Shown: one piece after another, positions 24,242-32,040 of the stretch | Numbering within the stretch: position 1 is the stretch's first letter | Layout: every line of letters begins with the position of its first letter | Made by a program: the position numbers and the translations under genes | Source: Kitasatospora sp. MAA4 | GTDB taxonomy: Bacteria; Actinomycetota; Actinomycetes; Streptomycetales; Streptomycetaceae | Assembly (NCBI RefSeq): GCF_029893355.1 | Contig: NZ_JARZAI010000012.1 | Span: 62,001 to 126,000 of the forward strand | Reading direction: 5' to 3' | Length of the DNA: 64,000 bases | Notes under the pieces: model-generated | The model's database searches: none | Seen by the model: the letters and a program-made list of their open reading frames with translations, nothing else | Told to the model about the DNA's origin: nothing

Positions 24242-25087
24242 ATGTCAACCAACGATCATGACCCCATGGGGTCCGCCCAGCAGTTCCTGACCGATCTCTC
24301 GAGCAGTGAGATCTACCGCGAGATATTTCCGGGGTCGGCGGTGGTCCTCGGCGGTTCGTACTCCACCGGGCGGGCGGACACGTACTCGGATGTCGATCTC
24401 TTCCTTTTCGTCGATGACGAGCGCTTTCCGGAGGCCCAGCAGAGGGCGATTGCCCGGGGACTGGCCCGGACCGGCGGCGACTGGTCGGCTCGCCGGGTGA
24501 CCTCCTGCGAGATATTCGTGAAGGTGAGGTCGTACGAAGAGCTCTGCGAGGAGCTCGACGGTGACCTTGCCGTGGCTTACAGAATCTATTCCCGCGCCCA
24601 GATCTGGGCCGACCCGTCGGGGAAGTTCTCGGCGGCCATGGCCAAATATGCGGAGCGATTCGCCTCCGAAGTGCCAGCTCTGGTCAGGCAGACGAGCCTG
24701 GCGCTGCGTCGCTGTATCAAGTTCGGCCGTGACTCCCATCTCCGGGGCAATGCCGTCGCTTTCGACCTCCTGCGACACGACTACCTGACCGCCCTGCTGC
24801 AGATGTTCTTCCTCCTTGAGGGAGAACCGTTCCCCTACAGCAAATGGCTGCACCCGGTGGCCATGGACGAAACGGAAGCCGGGCGGGCGATCGGCGACCT
24901 GGTGGAATCCATCTCCGGCACCGGAGACCGCGCGGAGCACCTGAAAGCCATGCGCAGCGCGTACCTGTACATCAAGTCCGAAGCGGCGAGAAGGAACCTC
25001 GACGACCCCGGCATGATAAGCCCTGAGGTCGATGGCACCACGCGGTTCTTCGAAGAGGAGATCCTCAGCGAGATCGCGAAGCTGTAG
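24242..25087 (+). CDS. Nucleotidyltransferase-domain protein
   Basis: This 281-residue protein starts immediately after the cupin stop with no gap. It carries the pol-beta/MNT nucleotidyltransferase signature GGSYSTGRADTYSDVDLFLF (residues 37-56; metal ligands Asp50 and Asp52). The rest is a helical domain (RQTSLALRRCIKFGRD, HDYLTALLQMFFLLEG) resembling DUF4037 or aminoglycoside-type nucleotidyltransferases. It may adenylylate a small molecule, either to activate it or to protect the producer. No standard bacilysin or RiPP pathway needs such an enzyme, so its role here is open. Confidence 0.72.
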   Translation: MSTNDHDPMGSAQQFLTDLSSSEIYREIFPGSAVVLGGSYSTGRADTYSDVDLFLFVDDERFPEAQQRAIARGLARTGGDWSARRVTSCEIFVKVRSYEELCEELDGDLAVAYRIYSRAQIWADPSGKFSAAMAKYAERFASEVPALVRQTSLALRRCIKFGRDSHLRGNAVAFDLLRHDYLTALLQMFFLLEGEPFPYSKWLHPVAMDETEAGRAIGDLVESISGTGDRAEHLKAMRSAYLYIKSEAARRNLDDPGMISPEVDGTTRFFEEEILSEIAKL

Positions 25088-25152
25088 CGCGGAGCAGCTC
25101 GGTCCGGGGCCGTCCCCAGGGCAGCGGCCGCACTAGGGAAAGTGGGTATCCG

Positions 25153-25902
25153 ATGGATCTGGGCCTGCGCGAGAGTGTCCATGTGGTGACCGGTGGAAGC
25201 CGGGGCCTGGGCTTCGCTTCGGCGAGCCAGCTGGTAGCCGAGGGCGCTCAGGTGGTGATCAGCGGCCGCGACGCGGATGTGATCGACAAGGCGGTCGAGA
25301 GGCTCGGCCGGGACCGGGCTCTGGGCGTCGTGGCGGACAACGGGCATCCGGACACCCCGGATCGGTTGACGTCCGCGGCCCTGAGCAGATTCGGACGGCT
25401 CGACGGGATGATCCTCAGCACCGGCGGCCCACCGACGGGGAAGGCCTTCCAGGTTGGCGACCAGGTATGGCGTGACTCGTTCGAGTCCGTGTTCCTCGGC
25501 GCCCTGAGAATGGCCAAGGCCGGTGCAGAGAACTTCCATGACGGCGGGGCGGTTCTCTTCGTGCTGTCCACGAGCGCCCGCGTGCCGATCCAGGAACTCG
25601 ATATATCCAACGGACTGCGGCCCGGACTCGCGATGGTGGCCAAGGCGCTCGCCGAAGAACTCGGCCCCCGCGGTATCCGAGTGAACGGTGTGCTACCCGG
25701 GAAGATAGCGACCGACCGGATGCGCCACTTCGACGCATCCGTGACGGATGGCGGGAGAAGGCTTCTGGACGGTGTTCCTCTCGGCAGGCCGGGATTGCCG
25801 GAGGAATTCGGCCGGGTGGCGGCCTTCCTGCAATCACCGGCTGCTTCGTATCTCACGGGGGCGATGATCCCGGTGGATGGTGGCATGCTGCGTGCGCTGT
25901 GA
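25153..25902 (+). CDS. SDR-family oxidoreductase lacking the usual catalytic Tyr
   Basis: This 249-residue protein has the cofactor loop VVTGGSRGLGFASASQL (11-27) and the C-terminal SYLTGAMIPVDGGML of SDRs. The stretch that normally reads Y-x-x-x-K is DISNGLRPGLAMVAKAL, without the tyrosine, and the NAG motif is STGGPPTGK. This is the FabG-like branch with STGGPP that commonly lacks Tyr. By position it could play the part of BacC or BacG, the oxidoreductases of bacilysin synthesis, but similarity to those is not close. It is the last gene of the cluster, 65 bases after the nucleotidyltransferase. Confidence 0.78.
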   Translation: MDLGLRESVHVVTGGSRGLGFASASQLVAEGAQVVISGRDADVIDKAVERLGRDRALGVVADNGHPDTPDRLTSAALSRFGRLDGMILSTGGPPTGKAFQVGDQVWRDSFESVFLGALRMAKAGAENFHDGGAVLFVLSTSARVPIQELDISNGLRPGLAMVAKALAEELGPRGIRVNGVLPGKIATDRMRHFDASVTDGGRRLLDGVPLGRPGLPEEFGRVAAFLQSPAASYLTGAMIPVDGGMLRAL

Positions 25903-25931
25903 AGAGCCGCCAGGGCCTGTCTGAACGGCCG

Positions 25932-27002
25932 TCAGGAGACCGGGGCCGGGTCTCGCCAGATATCCATCGGGACGGCGCGGACCGCGCGTCCGTCCGCGTC
26001 GAGGATTCGGCCCATCCGTTTCACGGTGCGCAGCGACACGCGGCGCTCGGCCACCCGTAGGTCCGGGAACCTGCGGGCGAGTGCGGCTTCCAGGCGCTGG
26101 ACGTCGGCGAGGGAGCGCTGCCAGACGGAGAGGATGAGGTTGTGCGGGCCGGTGACGGCTACGCACAGCCGGATCTCGGGGAGTCTGGCGAGTTGGGGGC
26201 CGACCTCGTCGAGCCGGTCCGGGGGGAGGTCGGCGCGGAAGGTCGCCAGGATCGGTCGGCCGGCGTCGCGGGCGGCGATCTCGCAGCGGAAGCGGATCGC
26301 GTCGGAGGCGGCCAGCCGGTCCAGGCGGCGGCGCAGCGTGGAGGGGCTGAGTCCGGTGGCGGCGGCCAGCTCGGCTTGGTCGAGGCGACCGTCGACGCTC
26401 AGTCTGATGAGCAACTCCCGGTCTTCTTCGCGGACTTCGGCTCGTACGTTGGACGGCGGCCCGTTGCCCGCCGGGTGCTGGTCGTGCAGTTCCACGCGCT
26501 GGGCGGGGTCCAGTGAGTCCAGTCGCCAGCGGATCCCCTCGGCGTAGAAGGCGGTCGCCAGGTGGACGCGGACGGCGTCGACGCCGGGGAGCCGGCCGAG
26601 CCGTTCGGTGGTGTACCGGGAGACCGTCGCCAGGTCGGTGAAGGCCGCGGTGACGACGAGGTCGCAGCCCTGGGAGAGGTGTTCGATGCTCATCACGTGC
26701 GGGTCCTCGGCCAGCTCGTCGGCGATCTGCCGGAGCCGGTCGGGTGCGCAGTCGAGGTCGAGGTAGGCGACGCACCCGCGGTCCTCGGGGTGCGGCACAC
26801 CGTAGGCGGTCACCCAGGCGATCCCGGCCTGCGAGAGCCGGCGCCAGCGGCGGGCAGCGGTGACCGGGCTGATCCCGAGGGTCTGGCCGAGCAGCGACCA
26901 GGGTGCCCGGGGCCGCAGCTGCATCGCGTTCACCAGGGCGAGGTCCAGCTCGTCCACCGTCACGGGCTGGTCACCCCGTCGACTGACGGTGGATTCGTTC
27001 AT
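25932..27002 (-). CDS. Lrp/AsnC-family regulator with two tandem units
   Basis: This 356-residue protein starts at the ATG at 27002. It contains two full Lrp-like units instead of one: a first helix-turn-helix (DELDLALVNAMQLRPRAPWS to RRWRRLSQAGI) with a ligand-sensing domain, and a second one (REEDRELLIRLSVDGRLDQA to LRRRLDRLAASDAI) with its own RAM-like domain. Usual Lrp proteins are about 150 residues. It is transcribed divergently from the M20 amidohydrolase at 27129, with 126 bases between, so that operon is its likely target. It converges on the end of the RiPP/NRPS-like cluster. Confidence 0.85.
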   Translation of the reverse strand: MNESTVSRRGDQPVTVDELDLALVNAMQLRPRAPWSLLGQTLGISPVTAARRWRRLSQAGIAWVTAYGVPHPEDRGCVAYLDLDCAPDRLRQIADELAEDPHVMSIEHLSQGCDLVVTAAFTDLATVSRYTTERLGRLPGVDAVRVHLATAFYAEGIRWRLDSLDPAQRVELHDQHPAGNGPPSNVRAEVREEDRELLIRLSVDGRLDQAELAAATGLSPSTLRRRLDRLAASDAIRFRCEIAARDAGRPILATFRADLPPDRLDEVGPQLARLPEIRLCVAVTGPHNLILSVWQRSLADVQRLEAALARRFPDLRVAERRVSLRTVKRMGRILDADGRAVRAVPMDIWRDPAPVS

Positions 27003-27128
27003 CGAAGGGCCCTCTCGTGGCGCGATCCTGCGAAATCGCGGGAAACTCCCGCCGCGAGATCCAGAATCACCGAACAAGATCGCTCTGCACAAGTTCCCGC
27101 CCCACGCGGGCTCGATGGAGGTAAACCG

Positions 27129-28316
27129 GTGTCCCTGCACGACGACGCTCTCGCCCTGGCCCCGGACCTGGTCCGGCTCCGCCACGACCTCCACCGGTAC
27201 CCCGAGCTGGGCCTCGCGCTCCCGCGCACCCAGGAGCGGGTGTTGCAGGCCCTCGACGGACTGCCGTTGGAGGTGAGCCAGGGCTCCGCGCTGAGTTCGG
27301 TCACCGCGGTGCTGCGTGGCGGGCGACCGGGGCCGGCGGTGCTGCTGCGCGGCGACATGGACGGTCTGCCGGTCACCGAGAAGGCCCCGCTGCCGTTCGC
27401 CGCCGCCAACGGCGCCATGCACGGCTGCGGACACGATCTGCACACCGCCATGCTCGCGGGCGCCGCACACCTGCTGGCCGCACGGCGCGAGCAGCTCCAC
27501 GGCGACGTGGTCTTCATGTTCCAGCCCGGCGAGGAGGGTTGGGACGGCGCCGGCGCGATGCTGGCCGAGGGCGTACTGGACGCGGCAGGCAGCCGCCCGG
27601 TCGCCGCCTACGCCCTGCACGTGGCCTCGGCCATGCCGCACGGCGAGTTCAGCTCGCGGCGCGGACCGATCCTCGCCGCCTCCGATGCGCTGAACGTCAC
27701 CGTCCACGGTGCGGGCGGCCACGGCTCGGCACCGCATCGGGCCAAGGACCCCATACCCGCTGCCTGCGAGATGGTCACCGCCCTGCAGACCATGGTGACC
27801 CGCCAGTTCGACGTGTTCGATCCGGTGGTGATCACCGTCGGGCTCCTCCAGGCCGGCACCCAGCGCAACGTGATCCCCGAGACCGCCCGCTTCGAGGCGA
27901 CCGTGCGCAGCTTCTCCGCCGAGGCGCGGTCCAAGGTCGCCGACACCGTGGTGGAACTCGTCCGGGCCATCGCGGTCGCGCACGGACTGCGGGCGGAGGT
28001 CGAGTACGTTCCCGGCTACCCGGTGACCGTGACTGACGGGCCCGAGACCGACTTCCTGGCGGACACCGTCCGGGAGGTCTTCGGCGAGGAGCGCTTCCGG
28101 ACGATGGCGAACCCGATGACCGGGGCGGAGGACTTCTCCCGGGTACTCGACGCCGTTCCCGGCTCGTTCGTATGGCTCGGCGCCGCCCCGAAGGGCGCGG
28201 CCGACCTCGACAACCTGCCGATCAACCACTCGCCCTACGCGGAGTTCGACGACGCGGTGCTCCCCGACGGAGCCGCGCTCTACGCCGAACTCGCCACCCG
28301 CCGTCTCGCAGCCTGA
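27129..28316 (+). CDS. M20-family amidohydrolase
   Basis: This 395-residue zinc enzyme starts with GTG at 27129 behind TGGAGG. The family motifs are RHDLHRYPELG, LLRGDMDGLPVTE, the metal residues in MHGCGHDLHTAM, FMFQPGEEGWDGA, and NHSPYAEFDD near the end. The dimerisation domain (VTVHGAGGHGSAPHRAKDP) is typical of the hippuricase/IAA-amino acid hydrolase group, which removes acyl groups from N-acyl amino acids. It is divergent from the tandem Lrp regulator and followed by a SnoaL-like gene. Confidence 0.9.
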   Translation: MSLHDDALALAPDLVRLRHDLHRYPELGLALPRTQERVLQALDGLPLEVSQGSALSSVTAVLRGGRPGPAVLLRGDMDGLPVTEKAPLPFAAANGAMHGCGHDLHTAMLAGAAHLLAARREQLHGDVVFMFQPGEEGWDGAGAMLAEGVLDAAGSRPVAAYALHVASAMPHGEFSSRRGPILAASDALNVTVHGAGGHGSAPHRAKDPIPAACEMVTALQTMVTRQFDVFDPVVITVGLLQAGTQRNVIPETARFEATVRSFSAEARSKVADTVVELVRAIAVAHGLRAEVEYVPGYPVTVTDGPETDFLADTVREVFGEERFRTMANPMTGAEDFSRVLDAVPGSFVWLGAAPKGAADLDNLPINHSPYAEFDDAVLPDGAALYAELATRRLAA

Positions 28317-28317
28317 A

Positions 28318-28358
28318 CCCGTACCCCGTACCCCGTACCCCGTATCCCGTATCCCGTT
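28318..28358 (+). repeat. Heptanucleotide tandem repeat
   Basis: Just after the amidohydrolase stop there are about six tandem copies of a seven-base unit: three of CCCGTAC, then CCCGTAT variants and a decayed last copy. The repeat ends before the ribosome binding site AGGAAGGA of the SnoaL-like gene, so copy-number change would alter spacing between the two genes without changing either protein. Confidence 0.8.
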
Positions 28359-28384
28359 ATACCGAGGAAGGAACGATCAAGCAC

Positions 28385-28711
28385 ATGACCGAACCGCGCG
28401 ACGTGGTCGAGCAGCAGATCACCGCCTACAACAGCCACGACATCGACGCCTTCGTGGCCACCTACGCCGAGGACGTCACGATCCACCGGGCCGACGGCAG
28501 CCAACTGCACGGCCGGCCGGCTCTGCGTGACAGGTACGCCGGACAGTTCGCCGAAGGCCGCTGCCGGGCGGAGATCGTAGGGCGGCTCAGCGAGGGCGAC
28601 TGGGTGGTCGACCACGAAATCGCCCACGGCCTGGCCGAGGAGCCGATCCGCGTCCTGGTGGCCTACCGGGTGCGCGACGACCTGATCGACCGCGTCGACT
28701 TCCTCGGCTGA
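28385..28711 (+). CDS. SnoaL-like/NTF2-fold protein
   Basis: This 108-residue protein starts at the ATG at 28385. The sequence VEQQITAYNSHDIDAFVATY followed by AEDVTIHR, then LHGRPALRDRYAGQF and the final YRVRDDLIDRVDFLG define the SnoaL-like cone fold (NTF2 superfamily). Members include polyketide cyclases, isomerases and many small binding proteins, so no reaction can be assigned. It is probably co-transcribed with the amidohydrolase, with the heptamer repeat between them. Confidence 0.82.
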   Translation: MTEPRDVVEQQITAYNSHDIDAFVATYAEDVTIHRADGSQLHGRPALRDRYAGQFAEGRCRAEIVGRLSEGDWVVDHEIAHGLAEEPIRVLVAYRVRDDLIDRVDFLG

Positions 28712-28738
28712 ACAGCCCGTTCGAGCTGGGGGTCCGCG

Positions 28739-29350
28739 TCAGGAGAGCAGGCCGTTGTAGTCCGGGAGCTTGAAGGTCTGCTCGGCGTGGCCGCCGTCCA
28801 GGTCCGTCCAGTTGTTGCCGACGTTGGCGATGATCGTGTAGCCCTCGTTCTCCACCATGATCCGCTCGTTCGTCTTGAACTGCTGGACCGGCTCGAAGAG
28901 ATCGCTGAAGTCGCGCCCGCGCAGCTCGTCCACGGTGTAGCCCGCCTCGCTCAGGCTGTGGCGGGTGATCGGGTCGATGAAGTCCACGCGCGCGGTGACG
29001 AAGATGATCGCGACTCCGCGTGAGTGGGCGTACTGCGCCAGCCGAACGACCGGTGCGATGCCCGGCATCGTGAACGGGTGGAAGTGCGTGGCGAGTGTGG
29101 TGTTGTCGATGTCGAACACGATGGCGTCGTGCCGGCCCGTGGGCTCGGCCGTGCGCTGCTCGACGTAGGCGCGGGCCGGTGCGATCGCGGTGCTCACGTC
29201 CGTCAGCCACTGCGCCTCGGTCACGGTGTCGGCGCTCGCCGGGGCGGCGGCCGTCGGGTGGGCCGGGGCAGCGAGCGCGGGGGTGGCGAGACCGGTGGTG
29301 ATTGCGAGGGTCAGGGCCGCGGTGGTGACGAACTTCGCCTTGATGCTCAT
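28739..29350 (-). CDS. Secreted HAD-family acid phosphatase
   Basis: The ATG at 29350 gives 203 residues with a signal peptide (MSIKAKFVTTAALTLAITTG, cut near ALAAPAH). The HAD class B/IIIB acid phosphatase motif I is AIVFDIDNTTL (nucleophile and acid Asp), motif II is IIFVTARVDF, and the late acidic motif is NVGNNWTDLDGGH. It should act outside the cell. An operator-like palindrome at 29403-29423 lies just upstream, matching one in front of the neighbouring TetR gene. Confidence 0.86.
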   Translation of the reverse strand: MSIKAKFVTTAALTLAITTGLATPALAAPAHPTAAAPASADTVTEAQWLTDVSTAIAPARAYVEQRTAEPTGRHDAIVFDIDNTTLATHFHPFTMPGIAPVVRLAQYAHSRGVAIIFVTARVDFIDPITRHSLSEAGYTVDELRGRDFSDLFEPVQQFKTNERIMVENEGYTIIANVGNNWTDLDGGHAEQTFKLPDYNGLLS

Positions 29351-29402
29351 GTCTGGGGCTCGGCCTTCCTGCTGATGAGGAGTCAATGGGGGCGGTGTCC
29401 GT

Positions 29403-29423
29403 AAAACTAGAGTCAGTAGTTTT
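29403..29423. promoter_or_regulatory. TetR-type operator in front of the phosphatase gene
   Basis: AAAACTA (29403-29409) and TAGTTTT (29417-29423) form a perfect inverted repeat with a 7-base spacer. Nearly the same palindrome occurs at 30175-30195 before the TetR gene; the spacer differs by one base once orientation is reversed. It lies 53 bases before the phosphatase start codon. Confidence 0.7.
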
Positions 29424-29496
29424 AACTCGGCATGAACGTACACCAGCCCGCGTGCGCGGTCCGAGGTGGGGGCAGGAGCGGGCGGCGGGTGCTGCG

Positions 29497-30093
29497 TCAG
29501 CTCTGCGGCTGAGGCCGCAGGCTGTCCAGGAGCTCCTCGAAGCCGCGGATCAGGATGGTGAGGCCGGTTTCGAAGGCCAGGTCACTGAGGCGGACCGGAT
29601 CGGGCGCCAGGCCCTCGTTCTGCACCTGGCGCGGCAGGCCGAAGTCGAGGGCCGCGCCGACGAGGAAGTACTCGAGGCACTGCACGATCGGCGCCAGGCG
29701 GTCCTCCGGCCAGCCGGCCTCGCGCAGGACCGCGAAGGTGTCGGCGTAGCTCTGGAAGGCGGCGATGGACTGCGTCGGCCGTGCCACCAGCAGGGGAACC
29801 ATGTGCGGGTGGGCGGCGAAGGTGGCGCGGTAGGCGCGTGCCCAGCTGTCGAGCGCGGCGGTCCAGGGGCGGATGGTCGGGTCGAGATCCATCTCGGCGA
29901 CGATGAGCTCGCTGATCCCGTCGACGATCTCGGCGCGGCTGGAGACGTAGTTGTAGAGGGACGGGCCCTTGACGCCCAGTCGGGCCGCGAGCCGAGTGGT
30001 CGACAGGGCCTCGGTGCCCTCCTCGTCGACCAGGGCGAGAGCGGCTTCCATGATCCCGCTGCGGGTCAGCAGTGGCCGCGGTGGTCTGCCCAT
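29497..30093 (-). CDS. TetR/AcrR-family transcriptional regulator
   Basis: This 198-residue protein starts at the ATG at 30093 behind GAGGAGGGCGAG. The N-terminal helix-turn-helix is visible in RSGIMEAALALVDEEGTEAL then STTRLAARLGVKGPSLYNYV, the TetR class pattern with TetR_C-like ligand domain (FAAHPHMVPLLVARP, CLEYFLVGAALDFGL). It probably binds the matching palindromes at 30175-30195 (autoregulation) and 29403-29423 (phosphatase gene). The ligand is unknown. Confidence 0.88.
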   Translation of the reverse strand: MGRPPRPLLTRSGIMEAALALVDEEGTEALSTTRLAARLGVKGPSLYNYVSSRAEIVDGISELIVAEMDLDPTIRPWTAALDSWARAYRATFAAHPHMVPLLVARPTQSIAAFQSYADTFAVLREAGWPEDRLAPIVQCLEYFLVGAALDFGLPRQVQNEGLAPDPVRLSDLAFETGLTILIRGFEELLDSLRPQPQS

Positions 30094-30442
30094 CTCGCCC
30101 TCCTCTCGGTGTCCGGGGTTCGTCCGCCCCGGTGTTGGGCTGCGAACGAGGACTAGTGTACGTTCTCGCCAGGCGAAACTACTGGCTCTAGTTTTACGGG
30201 CGCCAGGTGGATCCCGCCTGCCGGCACCCCGGTGCGGTGGGCACGGCCGCGGAGCACGACACGTCTCCGCGGGCTCGGCCGACGGCGGACTTCGGCCACC
30301 ACCCACGCGCTCCCTCGACCAGCCGGTAGGCACCGCGTTCTCCCGCGGTGGACCTCGTCGACGCAGTATCCGGCACGCCCCTGGCAGTTCATCGGCATGC
30401 CAACAATCCCCTGTCCGCCTTTCGCCGAAGGTGACCCTCCGC
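30094..30442. other. Intergenic region between TetR gene and lipoprotein gene
   Basis: About 350 bases separate the divergent TetR gene and the lipoprotein gene. The region contains the operator at 30175-30195, and otherwise no gene-like frame with a ribosome binding site. Confidence 0.4.
30175..30195. promoter_or_regulatory. TetR-type operator in front of the TetR gene
   Basis: GAAACTA (30175-30181) and TAGTTTT (30189-30195) frame a 7-base spacer. The reverse complement matches the 29403-29423 site at nearly all positions. Two copies of such a long palindrome within 800 bases, each upstream of a gene start, is good evidence for one shared regulator. It might also affect the forward lipoprotein gene. 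Confidence 0.7.
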
Positions 30443-31969
30443 ATGTCCATGCGCACCCTCGTGCTGCCCGCGCTCGCCGCATCCGTTGTGCTCTCGCTCA
30501 GCGCCTGTGATCCGACCGCGCCGGCCGCCCAGTCCGCCAACCCTTCCAGCGCGGCCGCCCTGGCCGCACCCACCACGACCGACGGGAACCCGTCGGACGC
30601 GCCGACCCCGACGGGAAGCCAGCCGGTGACCCTGGTGACCCCGGCCGCCGACCGGGCGCAGCCCGCCCCGAGCGCTGCTACCCCGAGCGCTGCCGGCACC
30701 AAGGGCCCCGCCGGCGTCGCCGGCACGCCCGCGCCGACCGCGGCCCCGGCCGCACCGGCCCCGGCCGGGAGTCCCGCCGCGGCCACCACCCCGGCGCTCA
30801 CGCTGCACTCCTACGACCAGAAGAGCGGCAAGGCCGTCCTCGCCGTCGCCGACACCGGTGGCGGCCCGGGAACCCCCAGCCCGGCCGCCTCGGCCGCGGC
30901 CACCGCTGCCGTCCGGCCCGGCCAGCTGATCGACAGCCCGCCGACGGCCGCCGCTCCGCACGGAGCGCTGCTCGCGATCACCGACGTCAAGCCGGCCGCC
31001 GGCGGCACGGTGACGGCCAGCACCCGCCCGGCCACCATCTCCGAACTGCTCGGCCAGACCTGGGCCGACATCAAGAGCGCCCTCGACCCGCACAAGATCC
31101 AGGTCACCCCGAAGCTCAAGGACCTCAAGGCCTCCTACGTCCCGAACCCCGACGGCGGTGACGGCTCCGCCTCGGGCGCCCTGGAGTTGGACGCGAACGA
31201 CACCGTCCCGCTGCCCGGCGGCGCCAGCGCCACGCTCAGCGGCTCGCTGGAACTCGACCCCAGCGTCATGTTCTCCTACCACGGCACCACGGGCATCATC
31301 GGCGCAGACCGGGCCAAGGTCGGCTTCGACCTCGGCGCGCACGCCAACTGGCACCTCACCGCGAGCCTCTCCGGCTCCACCGGCCAGGTGAAGATACCGA
31401 TCGCCACCCTCACCGCGACCCCGACGGTGATGGTCGGCTCGGTGCCCGTCGTGATCACCCTCAACCTGACCGTCTACGCCGAGGTCAGTGCCGACGGCAC
31501 CGTCACCGTCGACACCACGCAGCAGGTCGACGGCGACTGGGGCATCCACGCCGACTACACCAAGGCGGGCGGCTGGACCTCGGCGACCGAACCGGTCACC
31601 ACCAAGGTCTCCCCGGTCAAGGCGACCTTCACCGGCACCGCCGACGTGCGCAGCGGCCTGGTCGCGGACGGGTCCGTCGCGCTCTACGACAGCCTGGGCG
31701 TGAAGGCGACCATCGAGCCGTACCTGCGGGCAGCCGTGGACGGCCGGGTCAGTATCGACAGCAGCGCCGGCAAGCCCGCCGTCACCGGCACGGCCGGCCT
31801 CTACGGCGGCCTCGACGTGACCGGAGCCGTGCTGGCACGCATCGCCATCCTCGGCACCCCGTTGCTCGAGAAGGACCTGCCGTTCGCGCAGTACCACAAC
31901 GAGTGGCCCATCATCACCCGCACGGTGGGCACCGCGACACCCAACGCCATGCCCTCACCCACCAGCTGA
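30443..31969 (+). CDS. Large Ala/Pro/Thr-rich lipoprotein of unknown function
   Basis: This 508-residue protein starts at the ATG at 30443; ATG 30449 and GTG 30431 are alternatives. Residues 1-21 form a lipoprotein signal (VLPALAASVVLSLSAC), so Cys at about 21 would be lipidated. Residues 22-150 are a low-complexity Ala/Pro/Thr/Ser linker that probably crosses the cell wall. The C-terminal 330 residues are beta-rich with alternating hydrophobic strands (VMFSYHGTTGIIGADRAKVG, VPVVITLNLTVYAEVSADGT) resembling secreted repeat-bearing surface proteins. No catalytic motif is seen. Confidence 0.7.
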   Translation: MSMRTLVLPALAASVVLSLSACDPTAPAAQSANPSSAAALAAPTTTDGNPSDAPTPTGSQPVTLVTPAADRAQPAPSAATPSAAGTKGPAGVAGTPAPTAAPAAPAPAGSPAAATTPALTLHSYDQKSGKAVLAVADTGGGPGTPSPAASAAATAAVRPGQLIDSPPTAAAPHGALLAITDVKPAAGGTVTASTRPATISELLGQTWADIKSALDPHKIQVTPKLKDLKASYVPNPDGGDGSASGALELDANDTVPLPGGASATLSGSLELDPSVMFSYHGTTGIIGADRAKVGFDLGAHANWHLTASLSGSTGQVKIPIATLTATPTVMVGSVPVVITLNLTVYAEVSADGTVTVDTTQQVDGDWGIHADYTKAGGWTSATEPVTTKVSPVKATFTGTADVRSGLVADGSVALYDSLGVKATIEPYLRAAVDGRVSIDSSAGKPAVTGTAGLYGGLDVTGAVLARIAILGTPLLEKDLPFAQYHNEWPIITRTVGTATPNAMPSPTS

Positions 31970-31985
31970 CGATCCGTCAGCCATG

Positions 31986-32019
31986 TCGCGCCCGGGCCGG
32001 TCACCGCGCCCGGGCGCGA
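31986..32019. terminator. Stem-loop between convergent genes
   Basis: TCGCGCCCGGGC (31986-31997) pairs with GCCCGGGCGCGA (32008-32019) around a 10-base loop. It lies between the lipoprotein stop and the ROK gene end and can serve both. Confidence 0.65.
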
Positions 32020-32040
32020 CTGCTGGGGGCCGGACAGGCC

